NCBI GenBank assembly: GCA_017444325.1
Contig: JAFSWV010000206.1
Location: 1 to 10,499 of the forward strand
Direction of reading: 5' to 3'
DNA length: 10,499 nucleotides
From: a bacterium
Lineage (GTDB): Bacteria; Auribacterota; UBA3054
Both the position numbers and the translations under genes were made by a program. Under the pieces are notes generated by a model, which searched no databases, had not been told where the DNA came from, and saw nothing but the letters and a program-made list of their open reading frames with translations. Below, in pieces: positions 1 through 8,170 of the stretch; position 1 is the first letter of the stretch, and each line of letters starts with the position of its first letter.

Positions 1-1678
1 GATCCACCATAGAAGCCTTCATGGTGTTGTAGTGGTGCAAACAGTCCCAGCCCAGGGCGCGGAACATGATGAGCCCTTCGTCGCTCCAGTCGTATTCCCT
101 GATGTGATCGATGGTCTTTTTGACGCGCTCGTCCTTGGAGCCAAAGATGAAGGTCGGATAGCTCGTCTCCATATTGCCCCAGTGGGCGCCATCCGTTCCG
201 GTGTCAAGGCCCGGCGTAATGTAGCCGTATTTATCGACAACGTCATTGAGATGGCTGACGAGGTTGGAATAGAAATTCTCGTAGTAAGCCTGGAACTTTT
301 TCGACTCCTCCTCGATCCCCAGGTCCTTGGCTGCGGAGGCCAGATAGCGGAAGGCTTTGGCGTTGTAAAAATTGTGCGCCGTGTAGTGGCCCGTTATACC
401 TTCGTTGTCGTAGGGGCCCATTTTCGGCATCAGCTTCAGAGGATCGTTGGCGATGATGTTGGTGGTGTAGGTGTAGTTGCTCATTAAGTGCGGCCACACC
501 TGCTTTAAGAATTCCATGTCCTTGGTCTTCTGGTACCACATCAAAATGGCATACGAGCAGATGTTCTCCTGGTCGTTGTAGAAGCGGCCGCTGTCCTCCT
601 GCTGGCGGATGTACTGATCGACGACCTTCCTGCCTTCGTCGGGCATGCCGGCATAATACCAGCCCCAGCTGAAGTACATCATGTCGCGGGGCACGAACAT
701 GTAGTACTGCATCTCGTTAACGCCCTGGTAATAGGTGCCGTCGCCCTGGTCGTCCCTACTGATCGCCATGTTGATAAGGGAGGTATAGAAAGCGTTCTGG
801 ACTTTCTTTTCCGGGATCTTCAGTTCGACCGCCTTATTCAGAAGCTTATCCCAGTCTTCCTTCACTTCCGCAAGCTTCTTATCGAAGACCGCGGGATCGA
901 GGTAAGCCTCCAGTTCCGCCATCTCGTTGGTGGAAGTCGGAACGTTGGGGAAAAGGAAAGTCAGGCTCTTCGTTTCTTTCGGCTGAAGACTCACTTCGTA
1001 GCGCGCCGGGCACCAGGGAGCCGTTTCCGTGATGGCGAGCTCGTAGCCTCTGAAGGCGCCCTTGTAGGGATTGTCGATGGTGGCGGAGATGCTTCTGCCC
1101 GGATCGTCCTGGTAAAGGGCCACGATAAGATCGTCCCTCAAAGAAGCGTTGCCCCTGAATTCATAAAGGGAGCCGCGGCTAAAGGGGAAGCTGTTGTTCT
1201 GGTCGATTCTCCTGGTGACGCCTTTGTGGCGCGTTCCCACGCCGAAATAGGCCGTGTTCTCGACCTCCTTGGTATTCTCCAGGTCCACTTTCACAAAAGC
1301 GTACAGCGAGCTTCTGGGGACTTCCCTTTCTTTCGTGAAGGCAAACATCTTGAAGTTATATTTCACGCCGAGCTTTTCGAGGCTGTAGCTTATGATGGGA
1401 TAAACGTCGTCCTCAAAGACGCGGTTGCGGTTGTGCGTCGGTTCATATTCAGGACCAAACATGAACATCAGTTCCGCCGCCCTGCTGTAGAGGTAGCCTT
1501 CCGCCGTCACCATAAAAGCGTAAGGCGCGTCCCAAATTCCCAGCTGATCCGTCGGCCGACTGTAGTAACAGAAAGGTTTCGCCTCGTCTATTTCAGGCGA
1601 GGCCATGGGAAAATTGTAGGCGGCCAGAGCCGAAACGGAAAGCAGGCAGAGCGTTAAAGCGAGCAGATGTTTTTTCAT
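1..1678 (-). CDS. Secreted six-hairpin glycosidase-like protein (C-terminus off window)
   Basis: Open frame of 559 codons from ATG at 1678, with no stop before the window edge, so the C-terminus is missing. Residues 1 to about 19 form a Sec signal peptide (MKK, then a Leu-rich core, then SALA-A). Residues about 20-270 look like a beta-rich N-terminal domain. From about residue 275 the pattern is that of an (alpha/alpha)6 barrel: a Trp-Asp start, helical segments, a VPRDMMYF segment near residue 330, and GHYTAHNFYNAKAFRYL followed by a helix rich in Glu and Lys. This resembles the six-hairpin glycosidase superfamily (GH15/63/78-like folds), but I cannot assign a GH family, substrate or catalytic acids. 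It is the last gene visible in the operon, 13 bases after waaF. Its Shine-Dalgarno AAGGA (1682-1686) lies only 3 bases from the ATG. The product is probably periplasmic or secreted. Coding status is firm; the fold is moderately supported. Confidence 0.72.
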   Translation of the reverse strand, partial: MKKHLLALTLCLLSVSALAAYNFPMASPEIDEAKPFCYYSRPTDQLGIWDAPYAFMVTAEGYLYSRAAELMFMFGPEYEPTHNRNRVFEDDVYPIISYSLEKLGVKYNFKMFAFTKEREVPRSSLYAFVKVDLENTKEVENTAYFGVGTRHKGVTRRIDQNNSFPFSRGSLYEFRGNASLRDDLIVALYQDDPGRSISATIDNPYKGAFRGYELAITETAPWCPARYEVSLQPKETKSLTFLFPNVPTSTNEMAELEAYLDPAVFDKKLAEVKEDWDKLLNKAVELKIPEKKVQNAFYTSLINMAISRDDQGDGTYYQGVNEMQYYMFVPRDMMYFSWGWYYAGMPDEGRKVVDQYIRQQEDSGRFYNDQENICSYAILMWYQKTKDMEFLKQVWPHLMSNYTYTTNIIANDPLKLMPKMGPYDNEGITGHYTAHNFYNAKAFRYLASAAKDLGIEEESKKFQAYYENFYSNLVSHLNDVVDKYGYITPGLDTGTDGAHWGNMETSYPTFIFGSKDERVKKTIDHIREYDWSDEGLIMFRALGWDCLHHYNTMKASMVD

Positions 1679-1691
1679 GTGTCCTTAAGGT

Positions 1692-2732
1692 TTATTTATT
1701 GATTTGTAATTTTTCTTTGGCAGCGTTCAAGACCATATCCACGCTTACGGCCTTCATGCAGCGGTGGTCGCTCTCGCAAGTCCTCCGACAGCGCTTATGG
1801 CAGTCGTGCTCCCCGCGCAGCAAAACGTTGTTGTTCCCCAGCGGTGCGGTCCTCAGCCAGTTGGTGGGGCCGAATATGGCAACGACAGGCGTTTTCACGA
1901 CGGCGCCGAGATGCATGGTGCCGGTGTCATTGGTTATCAGTACTTTCGCTTCTTCCAAAACAGCCGCCAGCTCGAAGAGCGTCGTTTTTCCGGAGAGATC
2001 CTGGCAGAAGGATTCCTCTCCTTCCTCTTCCTGCACCTCTTTTGCTATCGCTGAGCAGACGGGGCTGTCCCCTTTCCCGCCCACGATGTAACAAGCAAGG
2101 CCTGTCTCTTTGTGCAGTTTCTTTATGGTCTCGACATAGTTTTCAGGAAGCCAGCATTTGGCGGTGCCGTAATTGGCGCCCGGGCAGACTACGAAATAGT
2201 TTTCCCTTAATTTCGCGGCGTATTTTTTTGCTTCGTCCGGGATCCTGATATCGGCGTCCAGGGTGTGATCGACCGCGTGGTGCACGAGTTTCTCGACAAG
2301 GTAAAGCTGGCAATGGGGCTGCTGCTCGCCGTCCAGGTGATGCGGGAAGGGCACCTTGCGGTTCAAAAGCATTCCGCGGTGATAGGTCGCCCAGCCCATG
2401 CGGCGCTTGATCTTAGCTAAAAAAGGAACGAGAGCGGCATCGAAAGAATTGGGCAGAATGAGCGCCAGGTCGAAGTTCATGGGCTTGAGCGCCTGGGCAA
2501 AATCCCAGCGGTCGTCAAGGCCCTTCAAACCCTTCCCTATCTCGAAAGGTAGCACTTCGTCGATGTACGGGCACATCCGCCAGACATCCGCCACGGACTT
2601 CTTGGCCAGGACTGTTATGTGCGCGTTTGGGCGGAACCTTCTCAACTCCCTCATGGCCGGCATTGCGAGCACACAGTCGCCGAGCCAGTTCGGAGATCTA
2701 ACGAGGATCTTGTAGGGAGTGAAATCCGCCAT
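1692..2732 (-). CDS. waaF: ADP-heptose:LPS heptosyltransferase II (GT9)
   Basis: Glycosyltransferase family 9 protein, 346 residues, close to the usual WaaF length. It should transfer L-glycero-D-manno-heptose from ADP-heptose to the LPS inner core on the cytoplasmic face. Visible hallmarks are the N-terminal ILVRSPNWLGDCVLAMPA (first Rossmann fold, WLGD motif), CPGANYGTAKCW mid-protein, the donor-site stretch NDTGTMHLGA followed by TPVVAIFGPTNWLRTAPLG, and a Cys-rich tail (HDC, CRRTC, HRCM) typical of heptosyltransferase II. Two ATGs stand side by side at 2735 and 2732. AAGGAG (2738-2743) is 5 bases from the second and only 2 from the first, so 2732 is preferred. The ATGs overlap the stop of the upstream acyltransferase gene (ATGATG containing TGA), which implies coupled translation. 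Pairing with an LpxL-type gene fits LPS assembly. A heptosyltransferase of another specificity is the main alternative. Confidence 0.93.
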   Translation of the reverse strand: MADFTPYKILVRSPNWLGDCVLAMPAMRELRRFRPNAHITVLAKKSVADVWRMCPYIDEVLPFEIGKGLKGLDDRWDFAQALKPMNFDLALILPNSFDAALVPFLAKIKRRMGWATYHRGMLLNRKVPFPHHLDGEQQPHCQLYLVEKLVHHAVDHTLDADIRIPDEAKKYAAKLRENYFVVCPGANYGTAKCWLPENYVETIKKLHKETGLACYIVGGKGDSPVCSAIAKEVQEEEGEESFCQDLSGKTTLFELAAVLEEAKVLITNDTGTMHLGAVVKTPVVAIFGPTNWLRTAPLGNNNVLLRGEHDCHKRCRRTCESDHRCMKAVSVDMVLNAAKEKLQINK

Positions 2733-4654
2733 CATTGCTCCTTGAATTCCGGATGAAGCTTAGTGTAGCTCTTGCGCCACTTGCGGTGGGCCCAGAGGTA
2801 ATTTTCCGGCGCTCTTCTTATTTCCTGCTCGAGGCAGGACATCGCGCGCTGCGTCGCTTCCCTAATGTCCTTTTCGGCATCGTCGGTCTCGGCGACGAAG
2901 AAAGGCTCGTAAACGTAAGCCTGGAAATGATGGTCAGGCAGTTCCCGGCAGAAAGCCGGGACTATGGGACAGTGAGTCATGCGGGCCAAGGCAGCCGCAG
3001 CTCCTGTCGTGGAGCAGACTCTGCCCATGAAGACAGTCGGCACGCCGCCTTTGCCGGCGTACTGATCGGCTACAAGACCGATCTCTCCGCCTTTCCTCAA
3101 AGCTCTGATAAGCGGGCGCAGGGCGTCTTTTTTGCTGACGAGCTTCAAACCGATCTTCACCCTGATGGCGGCGATGTCTCTATATATCAGCTTATTGCGG
3201 AAGGGGCGCCCGACGGCCGTGAAATCGCCGCCCAAAAGCGTGCTGGTCCAGCTCTGGCTTTCCCAGTTGCCGTAGTGCGCCGTGAAGTAAACGATGCCGC
3301 CATCGCCCATGGCGTGGGCCTTGGAGACGCGGTCAACGTGCATGCACTCGAACCCGCTTGGCACGCGCTTAAGCAGCCGCGGCATGATAAGGACGCCTAT
3401 GGCGACGCGCGCAAGGTTCCTGAAGCTGGCCTTGGCAATGCGCCTTACTTCGCGCTCATCCTTTTCCGGGAAAGCGTGCCTTATGTTGTCTATGGCGATA
3501 GCGCGCTTTTTAAGACCGAGGTGGTAACTAAGGTTTCCGAAAAAGTCCGCCATCTTGTAGCAGGAGTCTATGCTCATTTTCGAGCAGACATATTTCAGGG
3601 ACAGATAGACCGAGTATCCGAGAAGACCGACGACGTAGGCTGTCTCGATGATGACTATGATCCAGCCCAAGACTCCGGTAGCCACGAACTTCTCGCCCAG
3701 GAGCCACTGCAGGCCGGTCGCGGCGGCGGCTTCTTTATCGTAGGGCCAGATGCGTCCTGTCACCTTGATGGTGAAGACCCAGCCGCAGTGCGTGGCGATG
3801 GCAGGCCACAAAGAGCCTGTCTTCATGGTGAGCCCGCAGAGCATAAGGGAACAGACGAAAAGCCCGATGAAGCCTGGAATAACGACCTGCCAATCGCAGA
3901 TGGGCTTCAAAAAGAGCGCCATGTGATAGAAGCCGGCCAAAGGATCAGTGCCAACGAAATTCGCCTGGGCTACTTTTATGCTCTTCAAAAAATGATCGAG
4001 GCTGAAGATGTGCAGGGAGGCGAAGATCAAGGAGGTGAAGAGCGCAGAATACCTGCTCCTGAAGCGCGTCTTGAAGGACGTAAACAAAAGCCCGCGGAAA
4101 ATGGTCTCCTCTTTGAAGGCTACAACAAAAGCGGAAAAAAACGCTTCAACTCCCTTTATGAAGAAATAATCCCAGCTCTTTGGCTGGAAATGCTTAAAAT
4201 CCCAAAAACGCTGGTTGAATAATATGTCGATCTGGCTGAAACAAATTGAACGCAATTGCTTGAAATCTGCCAGATACTGAAAGAAATTTAAGCGCACCTG
4301 ACAAGAATAAGGCGAATGATACCCTCTGAAGCCAGCGCAATACTGGATGACGGTCATCAGAGCTATCGTTATGATAGCAACAAGGAACCAGCTCCCGAAC
4401 TCGTTTTTGATGTGCTGGCGCTTGTAATAAACTTTGTATGGGATCTCTATCCCCAGTTTCTTCCAGAAGGCCAAAAAGACCAGAATCTCAGAAACGAGGA
4501 AGACCCTGTTGAAGACCTTGCGGAAAATGAAAGCCTTCGTCAGATCCAATTGGCTCGTCACCCTATAGACCCAGGGAGCCGCGACCATCGCGACAACTAG
4601 GCCTATGAGCGCCGCCAGGGCGATCATTTTTATGTTGACCTTTTTCTCCGCCAT
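2732..4654 (-). CDS. CPBP intramembrane protease fused to LpxL/HtrB-type lipid A acyltransferase
   Basis: Single 640-residue frame with two complete domains. Residues 1 to about 355 are a multi-span CPBP (CAAX-protease/bacteriocin-processing) domain. It has motif 1 EETIFR (E182, E183, R187), motif 2 FASLH (F211, H215) and a third histidine in ATHCGW (H289), with hydrophobic spans near residues 10-32, 50-65 and 85-105, more in the middle, and a long one just before the junction. Residues about 360-640 are a lysophospholipid-acyltransferase-like domain of the LpxL/LpxM type, with IDNIRHAFP near its start and the catalytic HX4E as HYGNWE (H460, E465). It would add a secondary acyl chain to lipid A at the inner membrane. 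The start at 4654 overlaps the upstream stop by one base (TAATG). The frame continues another 110 codons upstream, but that part only shadows the preceding gene. There is no Shine-Dalgarno before the internal Met360, so separate translation of the acyltransferase is not supported. No substrate for the protease half can be inferred. Confidence 0.88.
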   Translation of the reverse strand: MAEKKVNIKMIALAALIGLVVAMVAAPWVYRVTSQLDLTKAFIFRKVFNRVFLVSEILVFLAFWKKLGIEIPYKVYYKRQHIKNEFGSWFLVAIITIALMTVIQYCAGFRGYHSPYSCQVRLNFFQYLADFKQLRSICFSQIDILFNQRFWDFKHFQPKSWDYFFIKGVEAFFSAFVVAFKEETIFRGLLFTSFKTRFRSRYSALFTSLIFASLHIFSLDHFLKSIKVAQANFVGTDPLAGFYHMALFLKPICDWQVVIPGFIGLFVCSLMLCGLTMKTGSLWPAIATHCGWVFTIKVTGRIWPYDKEAAAATGLQWLLGEKFVATGVLGWIIVIIETAYVVGLLGYSVYLSLKYVCSKMSIDSCYKMADFFGNLSYHLGLKKRAIAIDNIRHAFPEKDEREVRRIAKASFRNLARVAIGVLIMPRLLKRVPSGFECMHVDRVSKAHAMGDGGIVYFTAHYGNWESQSWTSTLLGGDFTAVGRPFRNKLIYRDIAAIRVKIGLKLVSKKDALRPLIRALRKGGEIGLVADQYAGKGGVPTVFMGRVCSTTGAAAALARMTHCPIVPAFCRELPDHHFQAYVYEPFFVAETDDAEKDIREATQRAMSCLEQEIRRAPENYLWAHRKWRKSYTKLHPEFKEQ

Positions 4655-5922
4655 TACTTCTTGGTTTCCGTTTCCTTCTCTACTTTCTCTTCCTTCAATT
4701 CGTCGATGCGCTTGCCAAGCTCGACTTCGGAAGCGGTGTTGAAACCTTCCATAACATAGCGGACGACGCCGGCCTTGTCGATTATGAAGGTCTTGGGAAT
4801 GTTGTCGATGTCGTAAGTCTTGACCAAAGAGCGGTCGGGGTCGCAGTAGATGATGGTGTCCAAGCCTCGCTGGAAGGCCAGGAGTGTCTTCATATCCTGC
4901 TGGTCGGAGACGTTCACGAACTGCACGCCCGTGCCGGCGTATTTGGAATGAAGCTTGTCTATGACGACCATGTATTCGCGGCAAAGCTGGCTCCAGCTCG
5001 CGAAGAAGGTCAGAACGATGACGCCCTTGGCGCCCGGCTTTATGATCTTGTCTTTGCCGGAAAGATAATTGACCTTGATGTCTGGAGCTTTCTTGCCAAG
5101 GAGCGAATGGTTCACATACATGCTTGGCAGTTCCTGAAGGATGTCGAGGTTAGACAAAAAGATCCCCTGCGGCGGCGTATAGTAAAAGAGTTTGTTGTCA
5201 ATGTAGGTGTTGACGAGGGCCTGCTTCAAGGTCATCATGGAAAGCAGATTCCCGTAAAGATTGTAGCGCTTGAACTCTTTCACTATACCTTCGTTGTTGA
5301 TCTTCATGCTGACTCTGTCAGGGACAAAATTTGAGAAACCCTGGGGCCCCATGGCCGAGGCCTGTTTTGCGATTCCTTTCAGCATGTCGGAGTCGTGCCT
5401 TATGTTGCCTTCGAATTCCCAGCCGTCGGCTGCTTTCTTGACCTTGGTGAAGATGTAATTGTAGCGCAGGCCTTCGTAGGAGTTGGTCTTCACCGGCGTG
5501 ATCAAAAAGGGCGTCGCGCGATCCATAAACGATATGAAGATGTCGCCCATGCTTGCAAGCGTCCAGAAAGAGACCGCCACGGTCTTGCCGCTAGGAGAAA
5601 TGGAAATTTCCCAGCCGTTGGTGCCGTTCGAAATGGTCAGTTCATGCGAGCGGGTTATGCCGTCCATAGCGTGGGTCCACACCTCGCTTCTGAAGCGGTA
5701 CGGCGGCTCCTGCAGGATACTGCCGCTTTGAAAAACATCGCCCTGCATGGAGTGGACCATCGACGTATAGGTCAAATCCAGGCACTCAAGCGACGCCAGC
5801 CTCTGGGAGATCTCATAAAAAGCCTTCGCCACCGGCTCCTTTTCACCATAAATGTTGGAGCTTTCCGTTTGGGCGGCAAAAAGCGCGGAGGCGCATATCA
5901 AAACAATTAACAATATTCTCAT
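4654..5922 (-). CDS. Exported LolA-like / TlpA-like (thioredoxin-fold) two-domain protein
   Basis: 422 residues from ATG at 5922. AAGGA at 5929-5933 is 6 bases from this ATG, whereas a TTG at 5928 touches the Shine-Dalgarno and is unlikely. A Sec signal peptide (RILLIVLICASALFAA) is followed by a domain at about residues 30-245 resembling the LolA/LolB-type lipoprotein-binding fold: an ISNGTNGWEIS strand pair and, near its end, DNKLFYYTPPQGI. Residues about 275-405 form a TlpA/AhpC-type thioredoxin fold: KAPDIKV entry, VIVLTFFASW, the FVNVS strand, and the cis-proline loop NIPKTFIID. The active site reads WSQLC (W310, S311, C314) instead of WCxxC, so the nucleophilic cysteine is replaced by serine. 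The C-tail is rich in Lys and Glu. Ordinary disulfide exchange is therefore doubtful, and a binding or chaperone role is an alternative. It starts 2 bases after the sppA stop and overlaps the next gene by one base. Domain assignment comes from motif reading only. Confidence 0.85.
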   Translation of the reverse strand: MRILLIVLICASALFAAQTESSNIYGEKEPVAKAFYEISQRLASLECLDLTYTSMVHSMQGDVFQSGSILQEPPYRFRSEVWTHAMDGITRSHELTISNGTNGWEISISPSGKTVAVSFWTLASMGDIFISFMDRATPFLITPVKTNSYEGLRYNYIFTKVKKAADGWEFEGNIRHDSDMLKGIAKQASAMGPQGFSNFVPDRVSMKINNEGIVKEFKRYNLYGNLLSMMTLKQALVNTYIDNKLFYYTPPQGIFLSNLDILQELPSMYVNHSLLGKKAPDIKVNYLSGKDKIIKPGAKGVIVLTFFASWSQLCREYMVVIDKLHSKYAGTGVQFVNVSDQQDMKTLLAFQRGLDTIIYCDPDRSLVKTYDIDNIPKTFIIDKAGVVRYVMEGFNTASEVELGKRIDELKEEKVEKETETKK

Positions 5923-5924
5923 GC

Positions 5925-6974
5925 TCAATCCTTCATAAAGGGGGAAGCGTATCTTAGACGCCAGGAAGATTCCGGAAGTTTTATTTCAGGCTTTAATCCG
6001 TTGAAAGTTGAGAAAGCTTTCTTCAGCATATCGACCATTCCCTCGTTCTCTTCATACTCGACCAGTTCGTAATCGACAAGGCCGAGCTCCTTGAAAGTTT
6101 CCTTCACTTCCTCCATGTAGCCGATTTTGTCCGTCAGGCCGTTTTCCACCGACTGTTTGGCGGTGTAGATCCTACCGTCGGCCAGTTCCCTAACTTTTTC
6201 CACGGGCATATGGCGCCCGTCGGCGATAACGTCGACGAACTGGTCATACAGTTCGTTGATGGTCGCCTGCACGACGTTGGAGACAGCCTCCGAGACGCCC
6301 TTCATAGGGTTCAGCATATCCTTCATAGGCCCGGAAGTGAAGCTGATACTTTTTACGCCGAGCTTTTCCGCGGCTTCCTGAAAATTGATGCCCTGCATCA
6401 TGACGCCGATGGAACCGGTGATGGTTGTCGGAGTGATGACGATCTTATCGGCGTGCGCTGAGACATAATAGCCGCCGGAAGCGGCCACGCCGCGCATGTA
6501 CGAAACGACGTAGCGGTTGGACGAGGAGGAGCGGAATTTCTTGATCTCCTGGTCGATGAAGTCGCAGGCGGTGATCTCGCCGCCCGGGCTGTCCACCACG
6601 AGAAGCAAGCCTCTGACGTCCTTGTCATCCTTGGCGTGTCTAATGTCGTCGATTATGACTTCGGCTGAGCCGTCGCTCTTGCCCCAGAAGGAACTTTTGT
6701 CCTCTTCGAAAGAGATGGCGCCTTTTATGTCTATCTTGACAACTTTGCATTTGCTGGTCTCTTTTGAGACGACCGTCTCTTTCTCATAGCCGTTCTCAAA
6801 GTAATCCCTCACTTTGTCAATGCTGGCTGATAACGCCAGGAAAGAGAGAGCAAGGACGAGAAGCCCGCCGCAGATTATGAAAGCTCCCAGAAGTCCGGAG
6901 CAGCCGCAGCCGCTCGAAAGGCGGCTTGGCTGGCCAGGATTGCCGGGAGCGTCGGGAATGTTGTACTGATCCAT
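5925..6974 (-). CDS. sppA: Signal peptide peptidase SppA (short, S49 family)
   Basis: 349-residue membrane-bound serine protease that degrades signal-peptide remnants and other membrane peptides. The length and single protease domain match the short (Bacillus-type) SppA rather than the double-length E. coli form. A cytoplasmic N-terminus with GCGC (C23, C25) precedes one transmembrane helix at about residues 28-50. The S49 signatures are clear: VVDSPGGEI, then GVAASGGYYVSAHADKI containing the probable nucleophile Ser166, then TGSIGV, and the general-base Lys218 in SGPMKDM. The Ser-Lys spacing of 52 residues equals that of the B. subtilis enzyme (S147/K199, known from the family). The ATG at 6974 overlaps the ackA stop (TAATG) and lacks a good Shine-Dalgarno, so it probably depends on translational coupling. 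It ends 2 bases before the LolA/TlpA-like gene. Confidence 0.95.
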   Translation of the reverse strand: MDQYNIPDAPGNPGQPSRLSSGCGCSGLLGAFIICGGLLVLALSFLALSASIDKVRDYFENGYEKETVVSKETSKCKVVKIDIKGAISFEEDKSSFWGKSDGSAEVIIDDIRHAKDDKDVRGLLLVVDSPGGEITACDFIDQEIKKFRSSSSNRYVVSYMRGVAASGGYYVSAHADKIVITPTTITGSIGVMMQGINFQEAAEKLGVKSISFTSGPMKDMLNPMKGVSEAVSNVVQATINELYDQFVDVIADGRHMPVEKVRELADGRIYTAKQSVENGLTDKIGYMEEVKETFKELGLVDYELVEYEENEGMVDMLKKAFSTFNGLKPEIKLPESSWRLRYASPFMKD

Positions 6975-8161
6975 TATTTATTGACGAGTTCGTAAGTTTC
7001 CAGAGCGATCATGAGCTCTTCGTTGGTCGGGATCACCCAGACGGGGATCTTGGAAGAGGGCGCTGATACGCAGCCGGCGAAGCCCCTTTCTTTGTTCTTC
7101 TCGCCCAGCTCCAGTCCGAGTCCGCTCAGATTGCCGCAGACCCACTCGCGCATCTCGGCGGAGTTCTCGCCGATGCCGGCGGTGAAGACGATGGCGTCGG
7201 TCTTGGGAAGCAGGGAAACGTAGGAGCCCACGTACTTGGCGATGGAGTAAGCCGTCATCTCGAGAACTAGCTTGGCCTGATTATTGCCTTCCTTGGCGGC
7301 GCCTTCCACATCGCGCATGTCGCTGGAAACTTCGGAAACGCCCAAGAAGCCGCTCTGCTTATTCAGGATCTTGTTGACTTCCGCCGGAGCGATGCCGAGG
7401 TTCTCGATCATGTACAGCACGATGGCGGGGTCGATGTCGCCGCTTCTGGTGCCCATGACGACGCCGGCCAGGGGCGTAAGGCCCATGGAGGTGTCGACGC
7501 ATTTGCCGCCCTTGACGCAGGTGATGGAGGAGCCGTTGCCCAGGTGGCAGACCACGATGTTAACTTCATCAAGCGGCTTGCCGCTCATCTCAGCGTAGGC
7601 CCTGGTCACGAACTTGTGGCTGGTGCCGTGGAAGCCGTAGCGCCTGATGCCGTTTTCCTTATAGAACTTGTAAGGCAGGGCGTACTGGAAGGCCTTGGCG
7701 GGCATGGTCTGATGGAAAGCCGTGTCGAAGACCGCGACGTTGGGAACGCCGGGCAGCGCTTTCTGGCAGGCCTTGATGCCGGCCATGTTGGCGGGGTTGT
7801 GCAGCGGAGCAAGCTTTCCGCATTCCTCGATGCAGGCTATGACTTCGTCGTTGATGACCGCGGAGGAGAAGAATTTTTCGCCGCCGTGCACCACGCGGTG
7901 ACCGAAAGCGTCGATCTTCTGCCCTTCTTTCAGAACGTCTTTCTTCAGCGCTTCAATAACGTAAGAGACCGCTTCCGTATGGTCGGAGGCTTTGATGGGC
8001 GAACTGGGAAGCTTCGTTTCGCCGTACGACATCTTGAACATGGCGTCGCCGCCCAAGCCGATGCGCTCCACCAAGCCTTTGGCGGCCACGGTGCGCTCGG
8101 GAAGGGAGATAAGCTGGAATTTAAGGCTGGAACTGCCGCAGTTGATAACAAGAATAAACAT
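6974..8161 (-). CDS. ackA: Acetate kinase
   Basis: 395-residue cytoplasmic acetate kinase (acetyl phosphate + ADP to acetate + ATP) of the ASKHA fold, full length for the family. Landmarks are VINCGSSSLKFQL with Asn7, HRVVHGG with Arg89, FDTAFH with Asp146, YGFHGTSH with His178, the phosphate-binding HLGNGSS, GTRSGD with Arg239, FTAGIGENS and the C-terminal TNEEL with Glu382. These track the Methanosarcina enzyme's catalytic residues (N7, R91, D148, H180, R241, E384) with a constant shift of two after the first. AAGGAG (8167-8172) lies 5 bases before the ATG and overlaps the stop of the preceding lipoprotein gene. No pta is present nearby, so the acetyl-phosphate source must be encoded elsewhere. 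It is the only metabolic enzyme in an otherwise envelope-directed operon. Confidence 0.97.
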   Translation of the reverse strand: MFILVINCGSSSLKFQLISLPERTVAAKGLVERIGLGGDAMFKMSYGETKLPSSPIKASDHTEAVSYVIEALKKDVLKEGQKIDAFGHRVVHGGEKFFSSAVINDEVIACIEECGKLAPLHNPANMAGIKACQKALPGVPNVAVFDTAFHQTMPAKAFQYALPYKFYKENGIRRYGFHGTSHKFVTRAYAEMSGKPLDEVNIVVCHLGNGSSITCVKGGKCVDTSMGLTPLAGVVMGTRSGDIDPAIVLYMIENLGIAPAEVNKILNKQSGFLGVSEVSSDMRDVEGAAKEGNNQAKLVLEMTAYSIAKYVGSYVSLLPKTDAIVFTAGIGENSAEMREWVCGNLSGLGLELGEKNKERGFAGCVSAPSSKIPVWVIPTNEELMIALETYELVNK

Positions 8162-8170
8162 TTTTACTCC

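Noticed and set aside
32..487. Plus-strand open frame of 151 codons near the left edge
   Set aside because: It is opposite the glycosidase-like gene, which has a signal peptide and a continuous 559-codon frame.
2943..2961. Perfect 7-base hairpin TCCCGGC-AGAAA-GCCGGGA
   Set aside because: It lies inside the acyltransferase coding sequence with no T-run and no gene boundary nearby, so it is most likely chance.
2735..4222. Plus-strand open frame of 495 codons opposite the CPBP-LpxL gene
   Set aside because: The minus-strand frame shows clear catalytic motifs of two families, while the plus frame has no domain pattern, signal or ribosome binding site.
4655..4984. N-terminal 110-codon extension of the CPBP-LpxL frame to 4984
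   Set aside because: It lies wholly within the coding sequence of the LolA/TlpA-like gene and is rich in Arg, His and Gln like an out-of-frame shadow. The ATG at 4654 overlaps the upstream stop and begins a sensible membrane protein.
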